Positions 46,565 to 55,575 are shown, numbered from the stretch's first letter. The stretch is 64,000 bases of DNA from Streptomyces sp. NBC_01454 (GCF_036227565.1 NZ_CP109460.1:7192001-7256000), one strand, 5' to 3'. A program made the numbers and translations. The notes: a model not told the origin generated them from the letters alone.

Positions 46565-46660
46565 GCGCGACGACGGTGACGCCATGAGCGAGCGCAGCGG
46601 GCCCCTTGTGCAACGGTGCGCGCCCGGCGGGCGCGGGGCCGAGTGCGGAGAGGTTCCGGC

Positions 46661-47074
46661 ATGAGCGAGCAGGACGGCCGGGCGGCGCGGGACCGGGAAG
46701 CGGCCCGCTGGTTCGACGATGACGCGGGCCCTGTCGTCCGGCCGTACGCGATGACCCGCGGCCGCACCCGTACGGCCGCCGAGGGCCGCCTCGATCTGAT
46801 CGCGCTGGTGATCGCCGAGAGCCGCGTGGACGAGGCGGCCTGTGACCAGATGCTCTCGCCCGAGCATGTGGAGATCGTGGAGCTGTGCCGGCAGGAGCCG
46901 TTGTCGGTCGCCGAGCTGGCGGCCGGACTCGACCTGCCGGTCGGCGTCGTACGGGTCCTCATCGGGGATCTGCTGGATGCGGACCTGGTCCATGTCAGCA
47001 GGCCGGTACCGCCGGCCGAGCTGCCGGACGAGAAGGTGCTGCGCGAGGTGATCGACGGCCTGCGCGCGCTGTGA
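46661..47074 (+). CDS. cvnC: Conservon DUF742 protein CvnC
   Basis: A 137-aa DUF742 protein with the conserved PVVRPYAMTRGRT motif, DLIALVIAES, the helical PEHVEIVELCRQEPLSVAEL, and a winged-helix-like end VRVLIGDLLDADLVHVSRP. In other conservons cvnD follows at once, usually overlapping. Here the next gene on the strand is an alpha/beta hydrolase and cvnD is 1.9 kb away. ATG at 46661 follows GGAGAGG. Confidence 0.88.
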   Translation: MSEQDGRAARDREAARWFDDDAGPVVRPYAMTRGRTRTAAEGRLDLIALVIAESRVDEAACDQMLSPEHVEIVELCRQEPLSVAELAAGLDLPVGVVRVLIGDLLDADLVHVSRPVPPAELPDEKVLREVIDGLRAL

Positions 47075-47181
47075 CACCCCGCCGCGCGGCCCCTGCCGGC
47101 TCGGCGGCGGCCCCGCGAACTCCCGTTGCCGGGGGGCGGGATGGCGGCGCCGGCCGTGCCGTCCACGCGCGGCAGGGGCTT

Positions 47182-47200
47182 CGTTGAGCACGGCTCAACG
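47182..47200. promoter_or_regulatory. Operator 1 upstream of hydrolase gene, overlapping -35
   Basis: CGTTGAGC-N3-GCTCAACG, perfect. It contains TTGAGC, usable as the -35 of a promoter whose -10, TACGGT (47207-47212), is 17 bp downstream. Same TTGA-N7-TCAA core as operator 2. Confidence 0.6.
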
Positions 47201-47213
47201 CCGGGGTACGGTG

Positions 47214-47236
47214 CCTGTTGAGCAACAGTCAACAGG
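47214..47236. promoter_or_regulatory. Operator 2 overlapping hydrolase ribosome site
   Basis: CCTGTTGA-N7-TCAACAGG, perfect 8-7-8; its right arm runs into the AGGAGGAG ribosome site. Its centre is 34 bp from that of operator 1, about three helical turns, so two repressor dimers could bind on nearly the same face. Confidence 0.6.
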
Positions 47237-47251
47237 AGGAGAGGCGTCACC

Positions 47252-48121
47252 ATGGCCACGGACGAGACCCCGGCCCCCTTCGAACGCCTGGAGATCCAGG
47301 CCGGGCCGCACACCTACGACGCACTGGCCTGCGGGCCCGCCGACGGGGAGTTCGTCCTGCTGCTGCACGGCTGGCCCGAGTTCGCCGACTCCTGGAGCGA
47401 GGTGCTCCCCGCCCTGGGCACGGCCGGCTACCGCGCCGTCGCCGTCGACCAGCGCGGCTACTCCCCGCGCGCCCGCCCGCCCCGCATCGCCGACTACGCA
47501 GTCCCCGAACTCGTCGCCGATGCCCTGGCCTTCGCCGACTCCCAGGGCGCGGACCGCTTCCACCTCGTCTCCCACGACTGGGGCGGCATGGTCGCCTGGG
47601 CGCTGGCCGGCGCCCACCCCGAGCGGCTCAAGTCCCTGACCGTGCTGGCCACTCCGCACCCGGACGCCCTCAACCGCGCCGCCGACACGGACACCACCCA
47701 GCACCACCGGCTCGACTACGTCCGCTTCTTCCGCCGCGACGACGGCGCCGCGGAGAGCGCCCTGCTCGCCGACGACGCCGCCCGGCTGCGGGCCGTCTAC
47801 GCCGGCAAGGTCCCCGAGGCCCTCGTGGACGGCAATGTCCGCCGGCTCACCGCACCGGGCGCGCTCACCGCCACCCTGAACTGGTACCGCGCCCCCGAGT
47901 CGGTGATCTCGATCCCGGCCGGCCGGATCACCGTCCCCACCCTCTTCCTGTGGGGCAGTGAGGACACCGCCCTGGGCCGCGGCGCGGCCGAGTCGACGGG
48001 GGAGTGGGTGGACGGCCCCTACCGGTTCGAGGCCCTGGAGGGCGCCAGCCACTGGCTGCCCGAAGAGGTCCCCGGCGTGGTCGCGCCCAAGATCCTGGAC
48101 CATCTCGGGCAGTACGCCTGA
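47252..48121 (+). CDS. Alpha/beta hydrolase, epoxide hydrolase-like
   Basis: A 289-aa enzyme with an Asp nucleophile, as in epoxide hydrolases and haloalkane dehalogenases. The oxyanion motif is LLLHGWPEFADSW, the nucleophile elbow VSHDWGGMVAW, the acid lies near FLWGSEDTALG and the catalytic His in LEGASHWLPEEVP. A strong AGGAGGAG precedes ATG. It is preceded by two TTGA-N7-TCAA palindromes and followed after 57 bp by a TetR gene. A regulator-enzyme pair inserted into the conservon is the simplest reading. Natural substrate unknown; a reactive epoxide or ester is likely from the fold. Confidence 0.88.
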   Translation: MATDETPAPFERLEIQAGPHTYDALACGPADGEFVLLLHGWPEFADSWSEVLPALGTAGYRAVAVDQRGYSPRARPPRIADYAVPELVADALAFADSQGADRFHLVSHDWGGMVAWALAGAHPERLKSLTVLATPHPDALNRAADTDTTQHHRLDYVRFFRRDDGAAESALLADDAARLRAVYAGKVPEALVDGNVRRLTAPGALTATLNWYRAPESVISIPAGRITVPTLFLWGSEDTALGRGAAESTGEWVDGPYRFEALEGASHWLPEEVPGVVAPKILDHLGQYA

Positions 48122-48166
48122 GGCCGGAACGGGCCGGGACCCCACGGCGGTTCCGGCCCGTCGCCG

Positions 48167-48172
48167 TAAACT
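48167..48172 (+). promoter_or_regulatory. -10 element of a probable leaderless TetR transcript
   Basis: TAAACT six bases upstream of the ATG, so transcription would start at or next to the start codon. No clear -35 is visible. Confidence 0.4.
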
Positions 48173-48178
48173 GCGGGC

Positions 48179-48790
48179 ATGTCCGGCAAGCGCAGCACCC
48201 GACTCACCCCCGACCAGCGCAGGGAGCAACTGGTCGGCATCGGGCTGCAGATGCTCGCCGACCGCTCCCTGGACGAGCTGTCCACCGATGAGGTCGCCCG
48301 GCGGGCCGGGATCTCCCGCGGGCTGCTCTTCCACTACTTCGACTCCAAGCGGGACTTCTACCGTGCGGTGGTCCGCGCCGCGTGCGACCGCTTCACCGCC
48401 GCGACGGAACCGGACGGCTCCCTGGAGCCGGTCGCCTGGATGCGCGCCTTCATCGCGGGCTTCGTGGCGTACGTCCTGGAGCACCGGCAGGTGTATCTCG
48501 CCCTGGTACGGGGCGCCGCCGGTAGCCACCCCACGGTCAGCGACATCGTCGGCGCCACCCGCGAGACCGTCGCCCGCCGGGTGCACGACGGCCGGCGGCG
48601 GCTCGGTATGCCGGACGCCCCGCAGGCCGAACTCGCCACCCGCGCCTGGATGGCGTTCGCGGAGGAGGCGGTGACCACCTGGCCGGCGGAGCAGCCCGGC
48701 GCCCGGGACGAGCTGTGCGCCTTCATCGAATCCAGCCTGGTGAACCTGCTGGGGCTGCTCGACCGGCCCCGGGCCCTCGCCCCGCGCTGA
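48179..48790 (+). CDS. TetR-family transcriptional regulator
   Basis: A 203-aa repressor. The N-terminal HTH (about 12-60) reads DQRREQLVGIGLQMLADRSL, ELSTDEVARRAGISRGLLF and HYFDSKRDFYRAV; the rest is the helical ligand-binding domain. The ATG follows TAAACT by six bases and has no ribosome site, the pattern of a leaderless Streptomyces transcript. Its probable targets are the palindromes at 47182 and 47214 upstream of the hydrolase. It may also affect cvnD, whose promoter lies just downstream. Confidence 0.88.
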   Translation: MSGKRSTRLTPDQRREQLVGIGLQMLADRSLDELSTDEVARRAGISRGLLFHYFDSKRDFYRAVVRAACDRFTAATEPDGSLEPVAWMRAFIAGFVAYVLEHRQVYLALVRGAAGSHPTVSDIVGATRETVARRVHDGRRRLGMPDAPQAELATRAWMAFAEEAVTTWPAEQPGARDELCAFIESSLVNLLGLLDRPRALAPR

Positions 48791-49015
48791 GCGCCCGCCG
48801 GGGCCGGGGCCCCGCGTTCACCGCCCTGCCCGGCACCCTTTTGGGCGGGTTGGGGGCCTTGGGGCCCGTGGTGTGACCGGGGCGTGACCCTTCTCAAGTG
48901 GGCCCCGTGCCGAGCACGTTGTACCGTTCCCTTGCACCTGTCGCCTCGTGCGCCGACGCCCGGGGACCAAGCGTGAGTTCCACCCGCACACCCGGCAATT
49001 CAGGAGAAGAATCCC

Positions 49016-49627
49016 ATGGCCTTTGGGCGTTCCGATCGACGCCGCCGGTCCGCCGCCGCCGAGCCGGTGACGCTGAAGATCCTGGTCGCGGGCGGCTTCG
49101 GGGTCGGTAAGACCACCCTGGTCGGTGCCGTCAGCGAGATCAAACCGCTGCGCACCGAGGAGCGGCTGACCGAGGCGGGCCGGCCGGTCGACGACCTCGA
49201 CGGCGTGGAGGCCAAGACCACCACCACCGTCGCGATGGACTTCGGGCGGATCACCGTCAACGAGGGCCTGGTCCTGTACCTGTTCGGCACCCCCGGCCAG
49301 GACCGCTTCTGGTTCCTCTGGGACGAACTGGCACGCGGCGCGCTCGGCGCCGTGGTGCTCGCCGACACCCGCCGGCTCGCGGACAGCTTCTCCGCCATCG
49401 ACTACTTCGAACGCCGCGGGCTGCCCTTCACGGTCGCCGTCAACTGCTTCGACGGAGCCGACCGCTATCCGCCGCAGGCCGTACGCGACGCCCTGGACCT
49501 GGCCCCCGACATCCCGGTGGTGCTCTGTGACGCCCGGCGGAAGGACGACGCCCGCGATGTGCTGATCTCCGTCGTCGAGCATGCCAGGGAGACCGGCGCC
49601 GGCCGGCGCGAGCCCGCGCTGTCCTGA
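49016..49627 (+). CDS. cvnD: Conservon small GTPase CvnD
   Basis: A 203-aa Ras-like ATP/GTP-binding protein of the conservon type. P-loop GGFGVGKTTLVGAVSE, the characteristic RTEERLTEAGRPVDDLDGVE, switch-II-like LFGTPGQDRFWFLWDELARG, and base-recognition NCFDGAD and VVLCDARR are all present. It is the normal fourth partner of CvnA-B-C but is separated from cvnC by an alpha/beta hydrolase and a TetR gene. Its own AGGAGAAG ribosome site and a 225-bp upstream gap imply an independent promoter. A strong hairpin follows the stop. Confidence 0.9.
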   Translation: MAFGRSDRRRRSAAAEPVTLKILVAGGFGVGKTTLVGAVSEIKPLRTEERLTEAGRPVDDLDGVEAKTTTTVAMDFGRITVNEGLVLYLFGTPGQDRFWFLWDELARGALGAVVLADTRRLADSFSAIDYFERRGLPFTVAVNCFDGADRYPPQAVRDALDLAPDIPVVLCDARRKDDARDVLISVVEHARETGAGRREPALS

Positions 49628-49641
49628 CGGAGCGCACCCCA

Positions 49642-49680
49642 GTACGGCCCGTACCCCGCCGTCCGGGGTACGGGCCGTAC
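49642..49680. terminator. Bidirectional terminator between cvnD and glpK
   Basis: Perfect 16-bp stem GTACGGCCCGTACCCC with its complement, 7-nt loop, between convergent genes. Confidence 0.75.
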
Positions 49681-49734
49681 GTCTCCAGGCGGTGCCCGTG
49701 ACGTCCCGTCGTCAGCCCGCGGGCCGGGGAACGG

Positions 49735-51291
49735 CTAGGCCGGTGCCGACCCGTCCTCCGCCAGCCAGCCGAAGCTGCGCTCCACCGCCTTGCGCCACTG
49801 GGCGAACTCGCGGTCCCGGGTCGGTCCGTCCATCCGCGGTGTCCACTCCTGGTCGCGCTGCCAGTGGGTCCGCAGCTCGTCCAGGTCCTGCCAGACACCG
49901 GTCGCCAGCCCGGCCGCGTACGCCGCTCCCAGACACGTGGTCTCCGAGATCACCGGGCGGATGACCGGTACCCCCAGCACATCCGCCTGATGCTGCATCA
50001 GCAGCGTGTTCGCGGTCATCCCGCCGTCGACCTTGAGCCGGGTGATCCGCACCCCCGAGTCCTGGAACATGGCGTCCACCACCTCACGGGTCTGCCAGCT
50101 GGTCGCCTCCAGCACGGCGCGGGCCAGATGCGCCTTGGTGACGAAGCCGGTCAGGCCGGTGATCACTCCGCGGGCGTCGGAGCGCCAATAGGGCGCGAAG
50201 AGGCCGGAGAACGCCGGGACGACATAGGCGCCGCCGTTGTCGGGGACGCTCGCCGCCAGCGGCTCGATCTCGTCGGCCGAGGCGATGAGGCCGAGCTGGT
50301 CGCGGAACCACTGCACCAGGGCGCCGGTGATGGCGATCGACCCCTCCAGGCAGTACACCGGGGCCTCCCCGCCGAGCTGGTAGCCCATGGTCGTCAGCAG
50401 CCCGTTCTTGGACGGCACCGGACGGTTGCCGGTGTTGAGCAGCAGGAACGAGCCGGTGCCATAGGTGTTCTTGGCCTCCCCGACGCCGAAACAGGTCTGG
50501 CCGAAGACGGCCGCCTGCTGATCGCCGAGCGCGGCGGCCACCGGTACGCCGTGCAGCTGCCCCACCGCCGTGCCGTACACCTCGGCCGACGACCGGATCT
50601 CCGGCAGCATCGCGGCCGGCACGTTCATCGCCGACAGGATCGCCGGATCCCACTGGAGGGTGCTGAGGTTCATCAGCATGGTGCGGCCCGCGTTGGTCAC
50701 GTCCGTGACGTGCACCCCGCCGTCGGTGCCGCCGGTCAGATTCCAGATCAGCCAGGAGTCGATGGTGCCGAACGCGATCTCGCCGCGCTCGGCACGGGCC
50801 CGCAGTCCCGGCACCTCGTCCAGCAGCCAGGCCGCTTTGGGCCCGGAGAAGTAGCTGGCCAGCGGTAGTCCGGTGGCCTCCCGGAAGCGGTCCTGGCCGT
50901 CCGTGCCGCCCAGTTCCGCGCACAGCTGGGAGGTCCGGGTGTCCTGCCAGACAATCGCATGGTGCACCGGCCGCCCGGTGGCGCGGTCCCACAGGACCGT
51001 GGTCTCCCGCTGGTTGGTGATGCCCAGCGCACTGAGCTGGTCCGCGCGCAGCCCCGCCTTGGTCAGCGCGCCCGCCACTACGGCCTGCACCTTCGACCAG
51101 ATCTCGGTGGCGTCGTGCTCCACCCAGCCCGGCCGGGGGAAGATCTGACGGTGCTCGCGCTGGTCGACGGCGACGATCGCCCCGCCGTGGTCGAAGATGA
51201 TGCAGCGGCTGGAGGTGGTGCCCTGGTCGATCGCGGCTACGTATTTCTCGGTTTTCCCGGTCTTCTCGGTCTTCCCGGTGTGCTCCGTCAT
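49735..51291 (-). CDS. glpK: Glycerol kinase
   Basis: A 518-aa FGGY-family kinase phosphorylating glycerol to sn-glycerol 3-phosphate. [17 protein letters not shown] is the phosphate-binding start; further conserved parts are [35 protein letters not shown], FWFxxQxxGL-like [12 protein letters not shown] and [20 protein letters not shown]. An unusual N-terminal tag, [16 protein letters not shown], comes from a short direct repeat (51255-51290). It lies downstream of glpF in the same direction. No glpD follows, unlike the gyl operon, so this may be a second glycerol locus. Confidence 0.93.
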   Translation of the reverse strand: MTEHTGKTEKTGKTEKYVAAIDQGTTSSRCIIFDHGGAIVAVDQREHRQIFPRPGWVEHDATEIWSKVQAVVAGALTKAGLRADQLSALGITNQRETTVLWDRATGRPVHHAIVWQDTRTSQLCAELGGTDGQDRFREATGLPLASYFSGPKAAWLLDEVPGLRARAERGEIAFGTIDSWLIWNLTGGTDGGVHVTDVTNAGRTMLMNLSTLQWDPAILSAMNVPAAMLPEIRSSAEVYGTAVGQLHGVPVAAALGDQQAAVFGQTCFGVGEAKNTYGTGSFLLLNTGNRPVPSKNGLLTTMGYQLGGEAPVYCLEGSIAITGALVQWFRDQLGLIASADEIEPLAASVPDNGGAYVVPAFSGLFAPYWRSDARGVITGLTGFVTKAHLARAVLEATSWQTREVVDAMFQDSGVRITRLKVDGGMTANTLLMQHQADVLGVPVIRPVISETTCLGAAYAAGLATGVWQDLDELRTHWQRDQEWTPRMDGPTRDREFAQWRKAVERSFGWLAEDGSAPA

Positions 51292-51342
51292 GCCGTCACG
51301 CCTCCTGGCGTCCTGGTGAGTGGGTGCAGCGGGGCCGGTCCG

Positions 51343-51386
51343 TGCGGCAGAACTGCGGCAGAGCTACGGCAGAGCTGCGGCAGAAC
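51343..51386. repeat. Four 11-bp tandem repeats between glpF and glpK
   Basis: TGCGGCAGAAC, TGCGGCAGAGC, TACGGCAGAGC, TGCGGCAGAAC, head to tail in the 109-bp intergenic gap. Variable copy number is likely; possible effect on message folding between the two cistrons. Confidence 0.7.
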
Positions 51387-51400
51387 CACGAGAGACGCAG

Positions 51401-52168
51401 TCAGAACGCCAGTCGGTAGAGCAGGCCGGACAGCACCGCGCCGATCAGCGGTCCGGCCACCGGTATCCAGGCGTAACCCCAGTCGGAGGATCCCTTGTTG
51501 GGTATCGGCAGCACGGCGTGCATCAGACGCGGACCGAGGTCCCGCGCCGGGTTGATGGCATAGCCGGTGGGCCCGCCCAGCGACAGCCCGATACCGACCA
51601 CCAGCAGCGCGACCAGCAGCACATTGATGCCCGAGCCGTAGACCCCCGCCCGCGCGCCGGGGACCTGGCCGATGCCGATGCCCTGGTTCTGGCCGAAGCA
51701 CAGCAGCGGCAGCACCAGCCCGGCGGTGGCGATGACCTCGGTGACGAGATTGGCGGCCGGCTTGCGGATCTCCGGGCCGGTGGAGAAGATCCCCAGCGTC
51801 GGCTGGGCGAGCTCCCGTTCCGCGTTGGCGGCGAACTGCGCGTAGTACAGCGCCCAGGCCAGTACGGCCCCGATCGCCGCGCCGACCATCTGCGCCAGGA
51901 CGTACAGCGGCACCTTCGACCACGGGGTGCCGCCCGCGATGGCGGAGCCGACGGTCACCGCGGGGTTGAGATGCCCGCCGGACAGCGGTGCCGCGGTGTA
52001 GGCGCCGGCCAGGACGCCCATGCCCCAGCCGAAGGCGATCACGACCCAGCCGGCGCCCTTCGCCTTGGAGTGGTGCAGGGTGACGGCGGCGCACACACCG
52101 GCGCCGAAGAGAATGAGTATCGCGGTACCGATCACTTCACCGACGAAGATGTCCCCATTGGAAAACAT
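51401..52168 (-). CDS. glpF: Glycerol uptake facilitator (aquaglyceroporin)
   Basis: A 255-aa MIP-family channel with six membrane helices and two half-helix NPA motifs, [10 protein letters not shown] and [14 protein letters not shown]; the Asp and Arg after the second NPA are typical of glycerol facilitators. It starts [20 protein letters not shown], with AGGAG before ATG; a longer open frame upstream lacks similarity. It is the first gene of a glpF-glpK transcription unit. Regulation in Streptomyces glycerol operons is by IclR-type GylR, but none is adjacent here. Confidence 0.93.
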   Translation of the reverse strand: MFSNGDIFVGEVIGTAILILFGAGVCAAVTLHHSKAKGAGWVVIAFGWGMGVLAGAYTAAPLSGGHLNPAVTVGSAIAGGTPWSKVPLYVLAQMVGAAIGAVLAWALYYAQFAANAERELAQPTLGIFSTGPEIRKPAANLVTEVIATAGLVLPLLCFGQNQGIGIGQVPGARAGVYGSGINVLLVALLVVGIGLSLGGPTGYAINPARDLGPRLMHAVLPIPNKGSSDWGYAWIPVAGPLIGAVLSGLLYRLAF

Positions 52169-52381
52169 GGCGGCTCCTAGGCCCTCGCCCGGGGACGTCC
52201 CCCGGTCCTGCGTGCAGGGTGCGTGCCACCGGCGGGCAGCGGGCAGGGGCTGCCACCGGGCCGGGGTGCCTGAGTACGGCAGTGCCGACTGGCAACCGGA
52301 AGTGTTCACCGGTGCTGAGGGGGCGTCAAGGTCGCGCACGCCAGAGGATTTTGGTGCCGGGATCTCACCGTCCTCACCGGC

Positions 52382-54214
52382 TCACCGCACCGCCACCACC
52401 GCCGATCCGTGCCCGAACAGCCCCTGGTTGGCGGTCATGCCCACCCGGGCGCCGGCCACCTGACGGCCGCCCGCCTGCCCCCGCAGCTGCCAGGTCAGCT
52501 CACAGACCTGGGCGATGGCCTGGGCCGGCACCGCCTCGCCGAACGAGCTCAGACCGCCGCTGGTGTTCACCGGCAGCCGCCCGCCCAGCGCCGTCACCCC
52601 GTCCCGCAGCAGCCCGGCCCCCTCACCGGCGCCGCACAGCCCCAGATCCTCGTACCACTCCAACTCCAGCGCGGTGGACAGGTCGTAGACCTCGGCCAGC
52701 GAGAGGTCCTCGGGGCCGATCCCGGCCTCCTCGTAGGCGGTGCGCGCGATCGACGCCCGGAAGCCGGTCCCGGGCTGCGCCACGGCGGCCACAGCGGCCG
52801 CGGAGTCGGTGGCGATGTCCGGCAGGTCCAGCACGGTCCGCGGGTAGTGCGGGGTGGCCGTGGAGACCGCGCGGATCCGCACCGGATCCGCCGCGCCGTG
52901 CCGCCGTGCGAAGTCCATGCTGGTCAGGACGAGTGCGGCGGCGCCGTCGGAGGTGGCGCAGATGTCCAGCAGCCGCAGCGGATCGGCGACCACGGCCGAG
53001 GCCGCGACCTGCTGTGCGGTGACCGGGGTGCGGTAGCGGGCGTACGGATTGGCCGCGCCGGCCGCCGCGTTCTTCACCTTCACCTGCGCGAAGTCGTCGG
53101 CCGTATCGCCGTACAGCGCCATCCGGCGGCGTGCGTAGAGCCCGAAGTACGCGGGGTTGGTGGCGCCCAGCACCCGGAACCGCAGCCAGTCCGGATCGTC
53201 GGGCCGGTCACCGCCCGCCGGGGCGAAGAAGCCCTTGGGCGCCGCGTCGGCGCCGACCACCAGGGCCACGTCCGCCAGGCCCGCGAGGATCTGCGCCCGT
53301 GCGGTACCGATGGCCTGGGCGCCGGAGGCGCAGGCCGCGTAGACGCTGGTCACCCGGGCGCCCTGCCACCCCAGGGCCTTGGCGAAGGCCGCGCCCGCCA
53401 CATACCCGGGGTAGCCGCCGCGGACCGTGTCCGCCCCGACCACGCTCTGCACGGCACACCAGTCGAGCCCGGCGTCCGCGAGCGCCGCCCTGGCCGCCTT
53501 GGTGCCGTACTCGACGAAACTGCGCCCCCACTTGCCCCAGGGGTGCATCCCGGCGCCGAGGACGGCCACATCGCCGTGTGCGGGGGGTGCGGGGGGTGCG
53601 GGGTTCGGCTCGGGCCGTGGCTTTCTCGGGCCGGATGGTTTTTCCCCGCCGCCCACCCCCCTTCGGGGGGTGGGCGGGTGTGGAGGTGAGGTTTCGGTTT
53701 CTCCGCCGCCGCCCCCTCGCCCGCCCGCCACGTCCTCCGGCCCCGCCGCCGCATGCTCCCGCCCGGCCTCCACCTCCACTTCCACCGGCCGCCAGTGCCA
53801 CGTCGTCCAGACCTGCGCGTCGTCCTCGTCGAGGATCCCGGGTACCAGCTCGACCGGGGTGCCCACGGCGAGGTCCGCCGCGCCGACGCCCGGCGCGGCC
53901 TGCCCGAGGACCACCATCCGCTCCGCCGTCAGCTCCACGGCCACCAGCGCGTACGGCTGCCACTCGGCGTCCGGGTCGGAGACGTACGGGGCGGGCGGGC
54001 GATAGCGCGCGTCGGTGTACGACCAGACGGTGCCGTGCCGTGACAGCGGTACCTCCACCAGCTCGTCGCCCCCGCAGACGGGGTTGCGGCAGAAGGTGTC
54101 CTCGCGGGGGAAGAACACCGCGCCGCAGGCCCGGCACCGGGTACCCAGCAGCCGGAAGTCCGCCGCGTCCTGATCGAACCACCCCGGCACCGCCGGCTTC
54201 CGTACACGTGTCAC
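52382..54214 (-). CDS. DUF35-thiolase fusion protein
   Basis: A 610-aa fusion. Residues 1-155 are a DUF35 protein: Zn ribbon CRACGAVFFPREDTFCRNPVC in outline (CxxC...CxxxxC), then OB-fold strands. Residues about 165-225 form a Gly/Pro-rich linker encoded by a perfect 13-bp hairpin and its flanks. From about 226 (DVAVLGAGMHPWGKWG) a thiolase follows, with the nucleophile motif YAACASGAQAIGTA intact, INTSGG-like VNTSGGLSSFG and terminal GLFGHGSAVVAV. GTG at 54214 has GGGGAGG five bases upstream. In most relatives the two domains are separate genes. An acyl-CoA thiolysis or aldol-cleavage role is likely. Confidence 0.85.
   Translation of the reverse strand: MTRVRKPAVPGWFDQDAADFRLLGTRCRACGAVFFPREDTFCRNPVCGGDELVEVPLSRHGTVWSYTDARYRPPAPYVSDPDAEWQPYALVAVELTAERMVVLGQAAPGVGAADLAVGTPVELVPGILDEDDAQVWTTWHWRPVEVEVEAGREHAAAGPEDVAGGRGGGGGETETSPPHPPTPRRGVGGGEKPSGPRKPRPEPNPAPPAPPAHGDVAVLGAGMHPWGKWGRSFVEYGTKAARAALADAGLDWCAVQSVVGADTVRGGYPGYVAGAAFAKALGWQGARVTSVYAACASGAQAIGTARAQILAGLADVALVVGADAAPKGFFAPAGGDRPDDPDWLRFRVLGATNPAYFGLYARRRMALYGDTADDFAQVKVKNAAAGAANPYARYRTPVTAQQVAASAVVADPLRLLDICATSDGAAALVLTSMDFARRHGAADPVRIRAVSTATPHYPRTVLDLPDIATDSAAAVAAVAQPGTGFRASIARTAYEEAGIGPEDLSLAEVYDLSTALELEWYEDLGLCGAGEGAGLLRDGVTALGGRLPVNTSGGLSSFGEAVPAQAIAQVCELTWQLRGQAGGRQVAGARVGMTANQGLFGHGSAVVAVR
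53649..53677. repeat. Perfect hairpin inside the fusion-gene linker
   Basis: 13-bp stem CCGCCCACCCCCC / GGGGGGTGGGCGG with a 3-nt loop, located between the DUF35 and thiolase coding parts. It resembles an intergenic terminator or mobile palindrome now read through in frame. Confidence 0.6.
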
Positions 54215-54380
54215 AGAACCTCCCCGAGCGCAGACCGGAATCAGATGTCCGGAATCAGCAGTCCGCAATCAGCAGTCCGGGAAGGGCGGACCGGAACGAC
54301 GGCGGACACGGCAGGCGCGGATGACGCGAGCTGACACCAGCGGGCGGACCGGCGGCCGGCAATCCCGGAGAACCCCAGAA

Positions 54381-54395
54381 CTGACGGAACGTCAG
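54381..54395. promoter_or_regulatory. Palindrome CTGAC-N5-GTCAG, second copy
   Basis: CTGACGGAACGTCAG, also readable as a 6-3-6 repeat, lies 167 bp upstream of the fusion gene and 80 bp upstream of the ABC transporter. Same core as at 1401-1415. Confidence 0.5.
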
Positions 54396-54474
54396 AAGTG
54401 TGGCACGGTGCCGCCCGGCACGGAACCCCGGTACAGTCGCCGGGCGATCACGTCGTTCACGAGGGGGAGCGCCC

Positions 54475-55575
54475 GTGGCTGAAGCTGCCCGCCCTGACGC
54501 CCGCACCGACACCCGCACCGACACCCGGCCCGCCCGCACTGCCGCCGCACCCGCCGTACGGCTCACCGCCGTCCGCAAGGAATTCGGCACGCTATGCGCC
54601 GTCGAGCATGCCGAACTCACGATCCAGCAGGGGGAGTTCTTCTCCCTCCTCGGCCCCTCCGGCTCCGGCAAGACCACCCTGCTGCGGCTGATCGCCGGCT
54701 TCGAGCGGCCCACCTCGGGCCGTATCGAACTCGCCGGCCGCGAGGTCACCGCACTCCCGGCCGCCCGGCGCGACGTACACACCGTCTTCCAGGACTACGC
54801 GCTCTTCCCGCACATGACCGTCGAGCAGAACGTCGCCTACGCGCTGACCGTCGCCGGGGTGCGCAAGCCCGAACGCCTCGCCCGCGCCCGCGAGGCCCTG
54901 CGCACCGTGCGGCTCGACGACCACGGCCCGCGCCGCCCGGCCGAGCTCTCCGGCGGCCAGCGACAGCGCGTCGCCCTGGCCCGTGCCCTGATCGACGGCC
55001 CGGGGCTGCTGCTGCTCGACGAGCCCCTCGGCGCGCTCGACCTGCAACTGCGCCAGGAAATGCAGCGCGAACTCCAGCGCGTCCAGCGGGCCACCGGCGT
55101 CACCTTCCTCCTCGTCACCCACGACCAGGAGGAGGCGCTGACCCTCAGCGACCGCCTCGCCGTCCTCGACCGCGGCCACATCGAGCAGACCGGCACCCCG
55201 CGGGAGATCTACGAGCGCCCGGCCACCGCTTTCGTCGCGGGATTCGTCGGCACGACCAACCTGCTGAGCGGCCCGGCCGCGGTCCGTGTCATCGGCGCGC
55301 CGGGCACGTACAGCATCCGCCCCGAGCGGATCCGCCTCGCCGCACCCGACGGCCCCGACGGCACCCCGGGACCGGGGGAGCGGAGTGTGCCCGGCCGGAT
55401 CACCGAGATCGTGCACGCCGGCGCCCATCTGCGCTGCGTGGTCCGCCTCGACGGCGGCGACGACCGGCTCACCGCGCTGCGGCTGAACTCCGCGCCCCTG
55501 CCGCCGGCGCTGCACCCTGGCGCCGCCGTGCACCTGCTGTGGCGCCTCGACGACGCGTCCGCGGTGCCCGGCTGA
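54475..55575 (+). CDS. ABC transporter ATPase (PotA type)
   Basis: A 366-aa importer ATPase. A disordered Arg/Asp/Thr leader (1-30) precedes Walker A LGPSGSGKTTLL, the Q loop VFQDYALFPHMT, the signature LSGGQRQRVALARAL, Walker B LLLLDEPLGALD and the H-loop VTHDQEEALTLSD; a TOBE domain occupies the C-terminus (about 270-366). GTG is preceded by GGGGGAG. It powers the permeases encoded 1.3 kb downstream; the set A-D-B-C is the polyamine/putrescine importer layout. Divergent from the DUF35-thiolase fusion. Confidence 0.9.
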   Translation: MAEAARPDARTDTRTDTRPARTAAAPAVRLTAVRKEFGTLCAVEHAELTIQQGEFFSLLGPSGSGKTTLLRLIAGFERPTSGRIELAGREVTALPAARRDVHTVFQDYALFPHMTVEQNVAYALTVAGVRKPERLARAREALRTVRLDDHGPRRPAELSGGQRQRVALARALIDGPGLLLLDEPLGALDLQLRQEMQRELQRVQRATGVTFLLVTHDQEEALTLSDRLAVLDRGHIEQTGTPREIYERPATAFVAGFVGTTNLLSGPAAVRVIGAPGTYSIRPERIRLAAPDGPDGTPGPGERSVPGRITEIVHAGAHLRCVVRLDGGDDRLTALRLNSAPLPPALHPGAAVHLLWRLDDASAVPG

